A DNA stretch of 64,000 nucleotides. It comes from Apiosordaria backusii (Eukaryota; Ascomycota; Sordariomycetes; Sordariales; Lasiosphaeriaceae). The DNA is taken from contig JAUKTV010000001.1 of the NCBI GenBank assembly GCA_030549205.1, positions 3,720,001 to 3,784,000 of the forward strand. Reading direction: 5' to 3'. The translations under genes and the position numbers were made by a program. Below, piece after piece: positions 22,059 to 33,292 of the stretch. The first letter of the stretch is position 1; each line of letters starts with the position of its first letter. The notes under the pieces were generated by a model. That model ran no database searches and was not told where the DNA came from. It saw only the letters and a list, made by a program, of their open reading frames with translations.

Positions 22059-22723
22059 ATGGTCACCTCTGGGATGACGGCTTGCACCGAGGCCTTGCAC
22101 TACGCTATGATCTCGGAGACCAAGGCTTGTGACTGCGAGCTCAATGGTTTGGCCAGATACTACAAGTAAGCTTTCTGATCCTTTTTGTTGGTGTTGCAAC
22201 AGGTGTTAACGATATCTCTCCAGGGTGTCTAATATCCAGGGCTGCTTCAAGCAATCAAGACTCCAGTCGAGAGAACACCAGCTCAGCGACTCCGCGTATG
22301 TCGCATGCCGGATTGCCTAACCACTATTTAGATGAATACTGACGTTACTGTAGTTGCCACAATGCCGAGCTGCCTATAAGATGCTCCCGACAAATGCGGC
22401 CAAACATCAACATGATCTCCCAGGCGCAGGCGAGCGCGTACATAAACCAGCCGACGCACCCGCAGGCTCTGATGATAGAACCGCCAAGCGTACTTAAGAT
22501 TATTCCCCGGACTGGGAGGAGGCTCTCTCGACTACACAAGACATCTATTCCAAGCTTTTCCGCGCTCAGGGGCTCTCTGAGCTTCGTGCTAGTGATGACG
22601 AAACTGATGTCGAGTCTGAGGCTGACTTCGACTATGACAACAACTCCAGCTTTACAGGGGATACTGATCTGGGCGTTTACCTCAATGCTAGCTAGTATTT
22701 ATTCGGTGGAAATGCTTGTTTGA
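22059..22723 (+). CDS. Possible three-exon gene, unknown product (model uncertain)
   Basis: An ATG at 22059 opens MVTSGMTACTEALHYAMISE, ending LARYYK at a donor (22059-22165 | GTAAGC). The first intron has GTTAAC and ends CTCTCCAG (exon 2 from 22224). Exon 2 (SNIQGCFKQSRLQSRE) ends at 22295 | GTATGT. The second intron contains CCTAAC, and exon 3 starts at 22354. Joined in this way the frame stays open to 22723 (182 residues). However, the other exon-3 frame looks more natural at its end: DYSPDWEEALSTTQDIYSKL, then a strongly acidic tail (DDETDVESEADFDYD) and a stop at 22695. A further intron or a frameshift is therefore likely. No domain is recognised. The gene sits at the end of the decayed region and may itself be a relic. 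Confidence 0.35.
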
Positions 22724-25365
22724 GTGTCATTTCGACCATCAGAGCTTTGGAGGAGAGCTGAAGGCATGGGCGCTGGGTGGGAGCAATGCCAATACGTGCT
22801 CCGGTACTTGCTCCTGTTGTACATAGATACACTGTGGTTTACCTCGCCAATCCCAAGTGCTATTGCCATCCAACAGAAGACCATATCGTGCTTGAAAAAC
22901 GGCGGTTGCAACGAAGTTATATTATTGAGACTAGGTAAGACACCTAGCTGTTTGCTATCTTTCCCTCAAGAACATGCTCTGCAAAGACTAAGGACACTTA
23001 AACCTACCTCCTTTCCGCAACAGCATTAGCCTGCCATCCCGATCATTAGTGCCGACTCCGGCTGGGTTCTCTCATAATATCAACCAACCCCTTTAACCGA
23101 CTCGCATCTCAACATTGTTACAGCATGCCCGGTTCTTGGCAGGGGGATACGACCACACATCGCTAGATACCTAAGATACAAGACAACGATTCTCACCTCG
23201 CTGCTATCCAAGTCAACGGATCAACCTATGAGTCTTCGTCACACATAGCAAGTGGTCCGTTTACACCAAAGGACCAGAAGCGCGTAGCCTGGTAGAACAG
23301 GCCCAACACCAAGACAGGATATAATGAAGCCAAAATCAGCAGTATTATACCAGGTACCTTCCAGTCACACAAGTCAACTCCCTATTTACACGAATACTCA
23401 CATATCAAGCGTACCCCAAACCCAGGATTTCTTACAACAACCCAGGAGCATAAATAGGCGCACAGATTCGGATTTACAATCCTGTCTCCGCGCACCCATG
23501 GACTTCAGATTGATGTTATTTTCTACAAAGAGCCAAAATACCTACATACAAGTGTCTTCCCAACAGCACCCGTTCGTTTCTTTTCACACAAGGCCAAGAT
23601 AGTAGATACTCGCAATTATCTCTCTTAAGATATTATTTCTACCTCGCATCGTTATCTTTCTTTTTTTGTTTTTCTTTTCCTTTTCCATATCCAAGAGCGC
23701 CACCAACAACCAAGCCAAAACAAAAGAAACAACCTAGGTACTGTACCTTACTGTTGACAGAATCTTGCAAGTGATCACAACTCAACCCAACCCAACACTT
23801 CGGTTTCCAATGCAGATAGCCACAAAGGAACCACCACATGGACCACATTGTCCCATCTGTCCGTCTATTCCTCAACGACAGCCCTAGCAGGCCCATCAAA
23901 GCACCACCAACCCCCCCAGCACTCAATATCCCATTGTCCCGCTGAGAACTCGAACAGCAAACACTTGCAAACAACATCAACATCAAACACCTCGGCAAAG
24001 TCTCAACCCAAGCCACCAAAAGAGCAGTAATTTTGCTTGAACAACACAGCAAGGGGGGTATATGAGCCCACCACACCAACCAAGACAGACAGGTCGGTCA
24101 GCATGGTGGCGGGTATATCCAGAACAAGCACACAGACACGAGTACGGAACGAGAATCACTCTCAAAGCTCAACGCTCACAATCTTGCTTGCTTTCCATCC
24201 CTTGAAAAACTCCGCGCTCTTTACTCCTCATAACCCCGTGAACCTGCTCCCAACCTGCTCCCAAATTGCTCTCAACTGGACTCCAATTTCTCTTCAAGTG
24301 CCCCCCCCTTTTTTTTTTTTTTTCCGCTTTTTTTACCAACTCCACACCTATTTCCCTCTTCCTTCGATCACAAGTTGGATCCAGATGTAAATTCGTAGGT
24401 GGTTAGCGTAATTTAATCATGCTCCCTCCGCTTGTATACCGTCATGATAAGCCTGATCTGCGCCATAGTCTAGTAACCTACCCAAACAAACAAGCCATGT
24501 CGAAACCTCAAAGTCCCATATTGGGGTTTGCGTAAGATATCCCAACGCAAACAGAGCATATAGATATCATAATCAACAACGACATCTAAGCATTTCAAAC
24601 CACAGGTAAGGCAAAGCAGAAGCACATTTTCCAAAGAGCACCAAAGCACATAATCACACAAGACAAAAACACAAAACGAACACCAGAGCAGCTGTGACCG
24701 AATGTCATTGCAGCAAGTATCAAAGTTTCCCCTGCTAAAAAAAGCCCATAACCAGCTCCCATAGAACAAAGATGTCCCTATGTCGCCCAAGTCTTCCGTT
24801 TTTTCCCCAGTCCAGTCGCAGAAAAGAGCAGAGAAAAAAGAGCAGAAACAACCGACCATCTTGTCGATATGATGAAAAAAAGGCCGGGTTGGGGGGAATC
24901 TCGCGAAAAAGAATCTTAATGAAGATAGATCTCCAAGAGCTGTGACGCCAGTGAAAGAAGCATCCTCCAAACGACTCCATATGAAGATATCACCCCCTCT
25001 TGGGTAGAACTGCCGGATAGCTGAAGATTTTTGGGGAAAAGAAAAACGAGAAAAGGAAAAACAACTCAAAACGAAAGAACAGACTCGAAAGATATAACGA
25101 TCTTAAAGCCATCCCATTCATCCCTTCCGCTCACGCGCCCCTTTGTCATAAGCATGCCCAGAAACGCAATCAAAGCAAAGCAGACGACAACGAGACCAGA
25201 ACGCCGAGCAATGCCGAACAGACCAACCGAAGTGGAGGCGTAAAGAAGAATTGTGATCAACTTGCAGAATATCAACCTCTTCGTGCTTTTCGTCTCCCGT
25301 ACGCCACCCAAAACGCCATGCGATGAAGGACTGAATACCTTAGCTAAGCGGAGGCAGAAGGAAGT
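22724..25365. other. Intergenic / 3' flank of the RRM gene
   Basis: No supported gene. Minus ORFs of up to 199 codons (24470-25069) are Phe/Cys/Trp-rich and look like chance frames opposite A-rich DNA. A C8T16 homopolymer junction lies at 24301-24324. Much of 24.4-25.3 kb may be the 3' UTR of the RRM gene, but no polyadenylation site was fixed. Confidence 0.4.
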
Positions 25366-26838
25366 TTACTAGCAAACGGGTTAGCAAACACTCATAGACA
25401 AGGACGATGTTCAGACAGCCATTAGACTCACCTGCATAGGACCAGAGGGAGGGGGACCCTGGGGAGGGTTGCCACCATAGGGACCAGCAGGACCGCCATA
25501 AGGACCACCAGGACCAGCGTGGGGAGGCATGCCAGCAGCAGCCAAATAGTGAGGCGGGGGGGGAGCAGGACGGTAAGGGGTGCCTACACCAGAGTTGTTC
25601 TGTGAACGGCCCCAGGAGAGGCGGACGCGAGAGTTACCGATGGGGTAACCCTGCATTTGATTAATCGCCATCTCCGCAGCATGGCGATGCACAAACTGGA
25701 CGAAACCGCAGCCCTTTCCGGGGGGGATCTTGACATAAGTGATCTCTCCAAAGCCCTGGAAGAACGAGCGGAGCTCGTCTTCGGTGACGTAGCCAGAGAG
25801 ACCGCCAACGAAGACAGTGGTGTTGTTGGGATCAGTGAACTGATTCATGGGCTGCATAGGGTTGAACGCTGCGGCAGGCTGGCCGTAACCGTAGGGAGGG
25901 ACACCACCCCACATGGGGGCTTGGGCGCCGGGGACAGGAGGCATCATCTGGTTGCCACCCTGGGCATGACCGTACTGGTGAGAGCTGCTACAAGTCGGTT
26001 AGGACAGTGAAGATATGGGAGAAGAGCAGGGGACATACCGAGTCTTAGGGGTGGCAGTGGAGATGCGCATGGGGCGGTTGCCGCAGTAAACACCCTGCAT
26101 CTCGACCAAGGCGCGCTGCTGATCGCTCTCCTCGCTAAAGCGGACGAAGCCGTAGCCGCGCGACTGGCCAGTCATGGCGTCGGTCATGATCTTGGCCGAC
26201 TTGCAAGACGGAAAACGGCTCTGGAAAAGGGAGACCAAAACAAACTCGTTGACCTCAGGGCCGAGGTCACCAACGAAGATGCTGAATTCCGGACCGCGGT
26301 CATCACTGTCTTGTGTCAGCGGGGTCACACATGAGATGAAAGGACATAAGCATACCGGCGGTCGACCAAACCACCACCACTAGCCCAGTTGAGCTTAAAA
26401 ACCCGTTGGCTGTTAGGCACGGGGGTGCCGTTCAAGTTCAAGGCCTTCTGAGCAGCCTCGGCGGTCGGGAACTCCACGAAGCAGTAGCCGGCATTGCTGT
26501 GACAGTTAGCATGAAGTGAGGCCACACGATAAAGAAGCTGACGTACCCAGAGTTGCGATCACGAATGACCTTGACTTGTACGTCCTCAGCCGAGGTGTTG
26601 CGGAAGACGTTCTTGATAAAGTTCTCGTCCATCCAGGGCTCCATCTCACCCATCCTGTTGACTCAAGTTAGATTCTGAGTTGATGGGAACGAAGTGACAT
26701 GGCTTACCAGAGAGTCTTAGCAGCCTCACTGGGGGCAGGCATCTGAGCAGGCGAGGAGAAGTTGGGATCGCCGGAGCCGTTGACGTTGGGCCCATTGCCG
26801 GGGGCGCCGGGAACACCAGGAGCAGTATATTCAGCCAT
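25366..26838 (-). CDS. csx1: Three-RRM RNA-binding protein, Nam8/Csx1/TIA-1 type
   Basis: Six coding exons: 26838-26708, 26654-26547, 26496-26356, 26305-26039, 25987-25432 and 25368-25366, totalling 1206 nt or 401 residues. Three RRMs follow a short Pro/Gly/Asn-rich N-terminus. RRM1 opens LWMGEMEPWMDENFIKNVF, with RNP1 AGYCFVEF. RRM2 has IFVGDLGPEVNEF and RNP1 RGYGFVRF. RRM3 has VFVGGLSGYVTEDELRSFF and RNP1 KGCGFVQF, then a Gly/Pro-rich tail. The WMDENFI signature in RRM1 is typical of the Nam8/Csx1/tRNA-Sec-associated protein group, whose members act in U1-snRNP-dependent splicing or stress mRNA stability. Which paralogue this is cannot be decided here. The last intron (25431-25369) ends directly at the TAA stop. 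The exon-5 acceptor is a TAGCAG tandem site. A 5' leader intron ends two bases before the ATG. Confidence 0.93.
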
Positions 26839-28374
26839 TGCTGAGGACACCAAGTTAGCTCACCAAGTTCAGAGGTTGGTGCTCTCAGAGACGAGAACTC
26901 GTGAGAGGAAGGACAGTGAAACAAGCAATAACTTACTAATAAACGAAAGACCGCGAAGAAGAGCTGGTGGATCTTTTAGACCAAGGCTGGGACCCCAAGT
27001 CGTTAGCAGGATCGCCAAGACAAAGAAGCCAAGCAGAGGAGAAGAAGGTGGTAGCAAGTGGTAGGTAAAAGTGAGAGGTTTAGGAGGAAGAAAAAACAAA
27101 GTAGAACTCGTGTCACGTATTGACTCCACGCTTCGATGAGATAAAAACCTCGAACCGAGAGCGAAGAGGTTGGGGAAAAGGGAAAGAATCAGGAAGTTCG
27201 AAGTTGAGTAGGGTCAGTAGTTCTCATAAGACCGAGGAATTCCGGTGATGAGATCTCGCTGAATGTTTCAAAGATGGCAAGTAAGCGTCCCAACTTTGGG
27301 GTTATTTGCTCTGATGTAGTGCGGTGTGTGGTGTGATATGTAAACAAATGTCGACTTCCCGTCGTCTAAGTCTATCGCTGGCTCGCGGATCTGCCTCGAG
27401 TCGCAACGGCTGCCCAGGCAGCAATGACCGAGAAACCAGCCGCAGCCAGGGGGAAATTCACTCAGCGAGAATCGTAGGTAGGGCAACTATACCGCCACGA
27501 ACGAGTTTGAGGAGATTGGGAGGAAAGAAAAAAGATATAAAGAAGCTGCTTACCTATTTGGTCGCGATTTGATGGAATTCCTATTGCAAAGGCGCGAAGT
27601 GTCAGATCGAAGATGGTTGAAGGGCCCAGAGGGTGAGGAAATAGCAGAAGAAAGCTGGGCGAGTGAGGTTGTGGAGAAAGAAGTTGGGAGAAAAGGTCGG
27701 AGGAGAGAAGCTATTAAAGTTGGGAAAAATATGAGGCAGAAAGACAGGTGTGGGGCCTCCTGAAGAGCAGCCAATCTGAGGCCAGGAAGGTCAAGCTCGG
27801 AGAGGACAATGAGGGGGTAGACAGGATACAGAGGGCAGAATAGAATGGGGGAGAGCGGTGTGGTCAAGTTAGAGGGCAGCTGGGGGGAAGAACACAGTGT
27901 GGGAGAGGGTGAGAGCTAGTGGCCCCTTGGGCTAGGTAGTGGTCAAGGCAAGGGTGGTGACGTGGAAGGACAAGAGGACCAAGGACCTGAAGGCAATAGA
28001 CAGGAAAGTAGACTTACCTAGGACTTTGGTCGAAGGAAGATTAGAAAGTAGTTGAAGGTACGGAAGCTCCCGAAGACGATCAGACAACCCTGTTGAGTCC
28101 TTGATGTTAGCATACGCCTTTGCCTGTGCCTTTCCAAGTGTGTTGACCCCTCTCGCGAACTGTGTAGCCAGACTGGTACTTGAAGCACGAAAAGCATCCA
28201 AGAATCCGTGAACAACCGCCACCAGCATCGACCAGATCCAGAGGCCTTCTCGACGACCGCTCTCGCGCCTATACCGTGAAGAACATCTCCCATCTTATCC
28301 CCACCTCTGCCATACCGCGAAGAACGTCTTCGTTCCCCACACCCCTCTGAAACCAACAGCTGCCCGACGCCGGC
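26839..28374. other. Upstream region of the RRM gene, probable long spliced 5' leader
   Basis: No coding gene is supported. Strong minus-strand donors occur at about 27553 (TAG|GTAAGC) and 28018 (CCTAG|GTAAGT), consistent with untranslated leader exons of the RRM gene or a separate noncoding transcript. The region is purine/pyrimidine-skewed on the minus strand (CT-rich), as is common for fungal promoters and leaders. Confidence 0.4.
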
Positions 28375-28762
28375 TTGGCCAAGACCCCAAGCAAGGCAGA
28401 AGACAGAAGCGATACGCGAAAGCCCAGCTGCCACGCTCGTTCGCTCGAGGAACTGAGGCAGACGAAGAAAGCAGGACTCGACGGCGACGAAGGAGCCAGG
28501 CAGGCATCCCATGATCATGGAGTATCGATACCAGGTGGGCAGAAGAGGGTTTCAGACAAGCCAGCTTCAGTTGAGGATCTTCCAACAAGACAATTTGGCT
28601 CAAGGACAGGGGCAGTGGGCGAGGGAAATCAAGCAGGGCACGAGCAGCTGAAAGGTGGGCGAGGCGAAGGACAGCAGAGGGATTTCCTCCTTGAATCAAC
28701 GCTGAACGTGGATCAAGAGGAAAGGCTGGCTTGTGATGAACGTTGGTGTGGCTGTACCCATC

Positions 28763-28786
<24 letters not shown>
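28763..28786 (+). repeat. (ACG)n trinucleotide repeat
   Basis: Eight copies of ACG, encoding poly-Asp in the open plus frame, then drift into GGC repeats. Confidence 0.9.
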
Positions 28787-28793
<7 letters not shown>

Positions 28794-28979
28794 TAACCAG
28801 GAGGAGGGGTTCAGAGCCCAAGTGTGGCATACCCTCTCTACTTGGATTCGAAGCCGAGATCAAGTCCCACTGGTAAAAGCCGAACAGTAACAGGTTCTCC
28901 CCGAGATAGCTGTGCTCCAACCAACCACGCCGACAACGACCATGAAGACCACGCCGAGGACCACGTCGACGGACACAAG

Positions 28980-29158
28980 GGTGACGGCAGTGATAACAGT
29001 GACGACAGTGACGACAGTGACGAGAGTGAGCAGCAAGACGAGGGTGAAAGGCTGACGAGGCTGACAAAGCTGACAGGACCGACAACACTGACAAGGCTGA
29101 CGGGGTCAATGAGGGTGACGAGGATGGCGAGGGTGACGGGGGTGACGAGAGTGACTGT
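28980..29158 (+). repeat. Degenerate 9-bp (GTGACGACA-like) tandem repeat
   Basis: A 9-bp unit drifts from GTGACGACA through GCTGACAAG to GGGTGACGA over about 180 bp. The period is a multiple of three, so all plus frames stay open and read as tripeptide repeats (SDD, LTK/LTR, RVT). It is a minisatellite. Confidence 0.8.
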
Positions 29159-29264
29159 GGCAGACAGTGGCAAGCTTCCAGCCCCGAACAATCTCCACCT
29201 GGATTTCAAGCCGAGTTCGCGAGGCTGTGCTAGTTCGGCAATGGAGGAATCAGGGGATTAAGTC

Positions 29265-32200
29265 TTGGTAGGACCAAGGTAGTTATAGCCAGAAGAGCCG
29301 GCGCCAGTCAAATCCCCTCCAAGCCCCTCCAAGCCTACCCCCAGCTCTCGTCCACTCTCTCGTCCGCTCTCTACCTCCCTCCCGTCCGGCTCCCGTCTAG
29401 GTCTCCTCCCGGGACTCTGCCTCTTCCTCGGTCCACTTCACTCCTGGCGCTGAACCCTCCTCTAGGCTCTACCTGTTTCACGGCTCTGGCTAGGGCTTAG
29501 GCACCGCATCTAGCTCACCATCGACTCTCCCCACTGGTCTCTCTCGCAGCCCTCTCGACACCCCCGAGACTGAACAAGCCAGGAAGCAACAAACATGTAC
29601 AAGTGGAGAGGGCGTTGAAGGCCGCTCGTGTGTTACTAGCGTCCAACGAGGCCAGGAAACACCAGACGCTGACAGAGACTGAAGTCTGGGCCTGGACAAC
29701 GAGACCGAGGCTGTGTGAAGCCAGCCTCAAGGCTTGAGACCCAGAGCTACCGGAGAGTCTTATGAGAAGACAAGCCAGAACACCACGACAACGACTGCCA
29801 GTTGGCCGGGCCACTCGGATGGCTTCAAGAGGCCACAACACCATGGCAACCATATGAGCGCGCCAGATCCATACATAGTGCTAAGAAGGGGGGCACTACG
29901 CGGGCCTGTAGGGCGAGAAGCAAACGCCAAGACCAATTTATGGCTGTAGAGCTCGAAACAACTGGAGCTGGCAGCTACTCGGGCTGATACTAGCTAAAGC
30001 TAGAGACGATAACGACCAGAGGCGTGATCAACTAGAGGCGAGCGCATCTAGTGGTAAAAGCAACCAAAATTCAAGTCGGTGGCGTGGCCTTGAGCGTGCT
30101 GAAAGAGATGACCAAAGCTAACGAGCGAGGCGAGTAAATAGGCTGTCAGGTAGCTGAACAGGCACTCAAGGCGACCCAAATACCGAGGCACAGCAGATGT
30201 CGACAGTCGGAAACAGAACCAAGGGAGCGAGTGTACAACACTTCCGCTGGCTAACCATTCATGGTTGTGAACGTCAAGCCACCTCGGGACAGCAAAACCA
30301 GACCCAGAACCAAGTGACCCTCACGAAGGAAGCCTCGGGCAGATGAACGGATAAACGAGACTCCAGTGACGAAGTAACAGTCTTTGCAAGCCGGGCCAAC
30401 GTCGGCGAGCGGATCGACGAGAACGGTGAGCGAGCAGACGCAAGGACCAGTTTACGTCAAACTCCTCAAGAAAGGGGTAACACTCGGTTGCGAGACTGTG
30501 ACGGGGTTGTCGAAGGCCAGCCCAACAGTGCCAGATACTCAACAACAGTGGTGCCAGAGTCTCGAACTGACGACGGGAACTACCGCCGTGCGTGAAGCCC
30601 AAGCCAAGAACCAAAGGAGGACGAGGAAAACATGGCCGAAGCGGTAGAGGGGATTGAGAATACTCAATAACCAAAAGCCAGCAATCCAGTCCAAGACTCG
30701 GTATCCCGCTGTCATTACCAGGTCGATTGCCAAGAAAGAATTGTGGGTCTTCTCTAAGAACGTCGACATTTAATACCATTGCCGGCGAAGAGGCAGTCTG
30801 AAGCCCATAGTAACGAGTGGGTTCTGGCTCAAGAAGCAGGTTGAAGCTCCACGAGTTTGAGATCCCTTCAGCAAATCCAAGGACTGGCCAACTGGGCAGA
30901 GTGTTTTGACGTCAACCGTTCTGTATGTCGAAGGTGGCCACCTAGAAATCCGTCCAGCCTACACAACCACCCAGTGTCTTGGGTACAGCGTAACAAGCAA
31001 CAAGACCTGGCTCAGAGCTGAAAGACCCTATAATCGACCTTGGATCACTCCCGATCAAGCCTCAGAAGAGCTAGGCGCAATGTTTCCAGTCCCAGATCCC
31101 CAAACAATCGCACCAAGACGAAGCGGGAGTTGGGCCGAAGAAGCTCGACAGAACGGGTTGCAGTATGTGAGGAGTCGGTATACATGATCGAAAGCCTAGG
31201 CGAAACACGACCAGCGAGCGGTAAAGAATTGCGGGAGAACATGTCTGGCTGGTTCGGTATCCGCCCTCCGAAAGGACTGTCGGCCAGGTATTGGCAAGAG
31301 GCCACGAATCGGGTTCGAGCGGTGGCGATAAACATCCAAGGTTGTCGACAGGACGTTCCTTCACCCCTGAGTTTGCCCGCAGCATACTAAGTAGGCAATG
31401 CTTGCTGACCGCGCTACCAGATATCTCCTTGCTTATCAAGTATTACCCCTGAGTACCATGCCAAAGACCCGGCGCAAGACCTTACACCGGGCCAGGAACC
31501 AACAAAAGCCCACAACCGGTCGATACCAGCCCAGGAACTCGGGCACAAAAGGAGTGAATCAGAAACATAGAAAAGATGTTACCATACCTATGAAATGTTT
31601 GCGAAGACTCCTCACGCCAAGACAGGAAGTCGAGAGATGAGACTGCCGCGAAGACTCCGAAAGACAAGAACCTAGCCCACGGTTAGCCACCAATGCACAT
31701 ACGAACACTGAAAGAGACACTGCTGCTGCTGAATATTGCGCGGAGCCCCTGAACTCCAAGTTATTCTGTGCTGGCTTCAGAAACAGGGCCTCAGTCGGCC
31801 AACCAAGACTTGGCCAGTGTTCAAACACCTTGGCCGAGACTATCCCATAGTCAACGCCATGCCGCCGCAGTGGTGAGATCGCGAGAGTAGCCGTGCATCT
31901 TCAGCTTTCCCCTGGCCAAGAAGGTTGGGCTAGAGATAACCGTGCCTCTCTAACCAGTCCCAAATCGAACCAAGGACTAAAGAGCCCCTCAGCCTGTCCC
32001 AGAAGAAACTAAGATCTGGGGGTGACAACAACAATAAGTCCAACCTCGACTCCCAGGTTTGAATTCGAAACCGTACCCGGCGTGGAGCAGATAGCGTTCT
32101 TAGATCTTAGGCTGGAAGTTCACCTCTGCACTGCGAGACGGTGGTAGGTACGGTCTCAATCGAGACAGATGGAACCCCCTCTTCTACAGTGCCCCGCCAC

Positions 32201-32818
32201 GGCTATTTGTTGGACTTCCAGATGCTTCCCATTTACATGAACCATGGTGTTGAACCAGGGGGGCTTCACCGGAGGATGTGGGCGAGAGGCAGAGTTCCCA
32301 ATTCGAAAAGAGGGTTTAGAGCTCGGTACTGTCGGAGTGGCCTGGAGGCTTCGTCGTCAAGGATAGGGAGGATCGAGAGTGCGGTGACGTCGACGGGGGC
32401 AATCGAGGGGAGCAATCGAGGGGTAATCGAGTTCAACGAAGGGGTACCGTTTTGGCGTCCATTTCTTTCCCTCGTCCAATTCATTCAGGCATATCACCCA
32501 TCCACGCAATTCGAGTCCAGATTCCAGCCCACACAAGAGTCATAACATAAAGGGGAGCCCCGCGCATACATCCAAGCAGCCAAGAAAAAAAGTCACGACT
32601 TACTCGAGGAGCGCCAGGCAACAAGGAGAATTGAACAAGGCTCTTAACTCGCAGTCAAGCAGTCAAGAACCGACAATTGACAGAAGCGGCGAAGGAAGAC
32701 GGGCGTAAGTTCGTATCGAATCGGTAGTGACGTGACGGCGTCGAGGGGCAACAGAAGAGCTATGATGGTACTGTACGGTGACTAACAAAACGGCAAGCCA
32801 ACAAACGCAAGCGAAAAT
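29265..32818. other. Gene-poor, no supported gene
   Basis: Many frames stay open for 60-150 codons on both strands, but none shows a domain, a start with consistent codon use, or an intron set. The sequence resembles the decayed region at 16-20 kb in texture. Confidence 0.35.
29308..29450 (+). repeat. Pyrimidine-rich (CT) tract
   Basis: About 140 bp are strongly C+T on the plus strand, with repeats such as CCCCTCCAAGCCCCTCCAAG and CTCTCGTCC. Such asymmetry could form triplex DNA or reflect a core promoter. No gene start was tied to it. Confidence 0.6.
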
Positions 32819-33292
32819 ATGTTTCGCCGAGGTCGTTACGGTTCTGATAGCGGCGCTGAGAGCAAGAAGGAAAAAGAGCAAGAAGCAAGCACACGCCGAG
32901 GCGAAGCAGAGGGTAAAGTAAGAAGAAGGAAAACCGAATGTGGACCGTGTGCGAAGCAAAAGGAAAGCAAAAACTGGGAAAGCGCCAAAGTGGAGGGCTT
33001 GAGGAGCTTGAAGAGAGAGAATTTCAGTGGACTGGTGGGGAAAACCCAAAAGCGGCCGACCCAAGCACCACCCAAGCACCACCAAGCACCACCCAGCACT
33101 ACCCAAGCACCCACACCAGGCGCAATGCCCGCGTCAGTTCCCGCTTGCCCTGCCAGCCCCTCCCCTGCCGAACAGCCACCACCCACCGCACCCAAAGAAA
33201 CATGCCGTTCGGTGTGGCGGACCGTCGAAGAAGTGGCTTTCTTCTTTCTTTACACGAGTCCCCTCACCATTCTCACACAATTGATTGTGTAG
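32819..33292 (+). CDS. Possible basic, Pro-rich protein (157 aa), doubtful
   Basis: The ATG at 32819 opens a frame starting MFRRGRYGSDSGAESKK. A very basic, Glu/Lys-rich first half follows, with RRRKTECGPCAKQKESK; this faintly recalls the start of a Zn2Cys6 cluster but lacks the remaining cysteines. The frame then passes a Pro/His/Thr-rich stretch produced by the CACCACCCAAG repeat and ends in a hydrophobic tail. The minus-strand frame of similar length (33106-32663) covers the same DNA. Neither is supported by a domain. The repeat probably keeps several frames open, so coding status is doubtful. Confidence 0.2.
   Translation: MFRRGRYGSDSGAESKKEKEQEASTRRGEAEGKVRRRKTECGPCAKQKESKNWESAKVEGLRSLKRENFSGLVGKTQKRPTQAPPKHHQAPPSTTQAPTPGAMPASVPACPASPSPAEQPPPTAPKETCRSVWRTVEEVAFFFLYTSPLTILTQLIV
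33057..33118 (+). repeat. CACCACCCAAG-type short tandem repeat
   Basis: Five imperfect copies of an 11-bp (GCACCACCCAA) unit with 8-9 bp variants. Confidence 0.85.

Larger units (their letters stand above)
28375..29264 (+). other. Low-complexity plus-strand ORFs, possibly coding
   Basis: Two overlapping plus frames lack an ATG. The first, 28375-28890, is hydrophilic (SLEELRQTKKAGLDGDEG), with a poly-Asp run from an (ACG)n tract. The second, 28824-29261, passes through SDDSDDSDESEQQDEG into a Leu-Thr-Arg repeat (LTRLTKLTG). They could be exons of a rapidly evolving or decayed gene. No splice model was found, and repeat expansion alone could keep these frames open. Confidence 0.25.

Noticed and set aside
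24470..25069. 199-codon minus ORF
   Set aside because: Phe/Cys/Trp-rich composition opposite A-rich DNA and no domain; likely the 3' flank of the RRM gene.
32663..33106. 147-codon hydrophobic minus ORF
   Set aside because: Hydrophobicity arises from the complement of a Lys/Glu-rich and CAC-rich stretch; no start context or domain.
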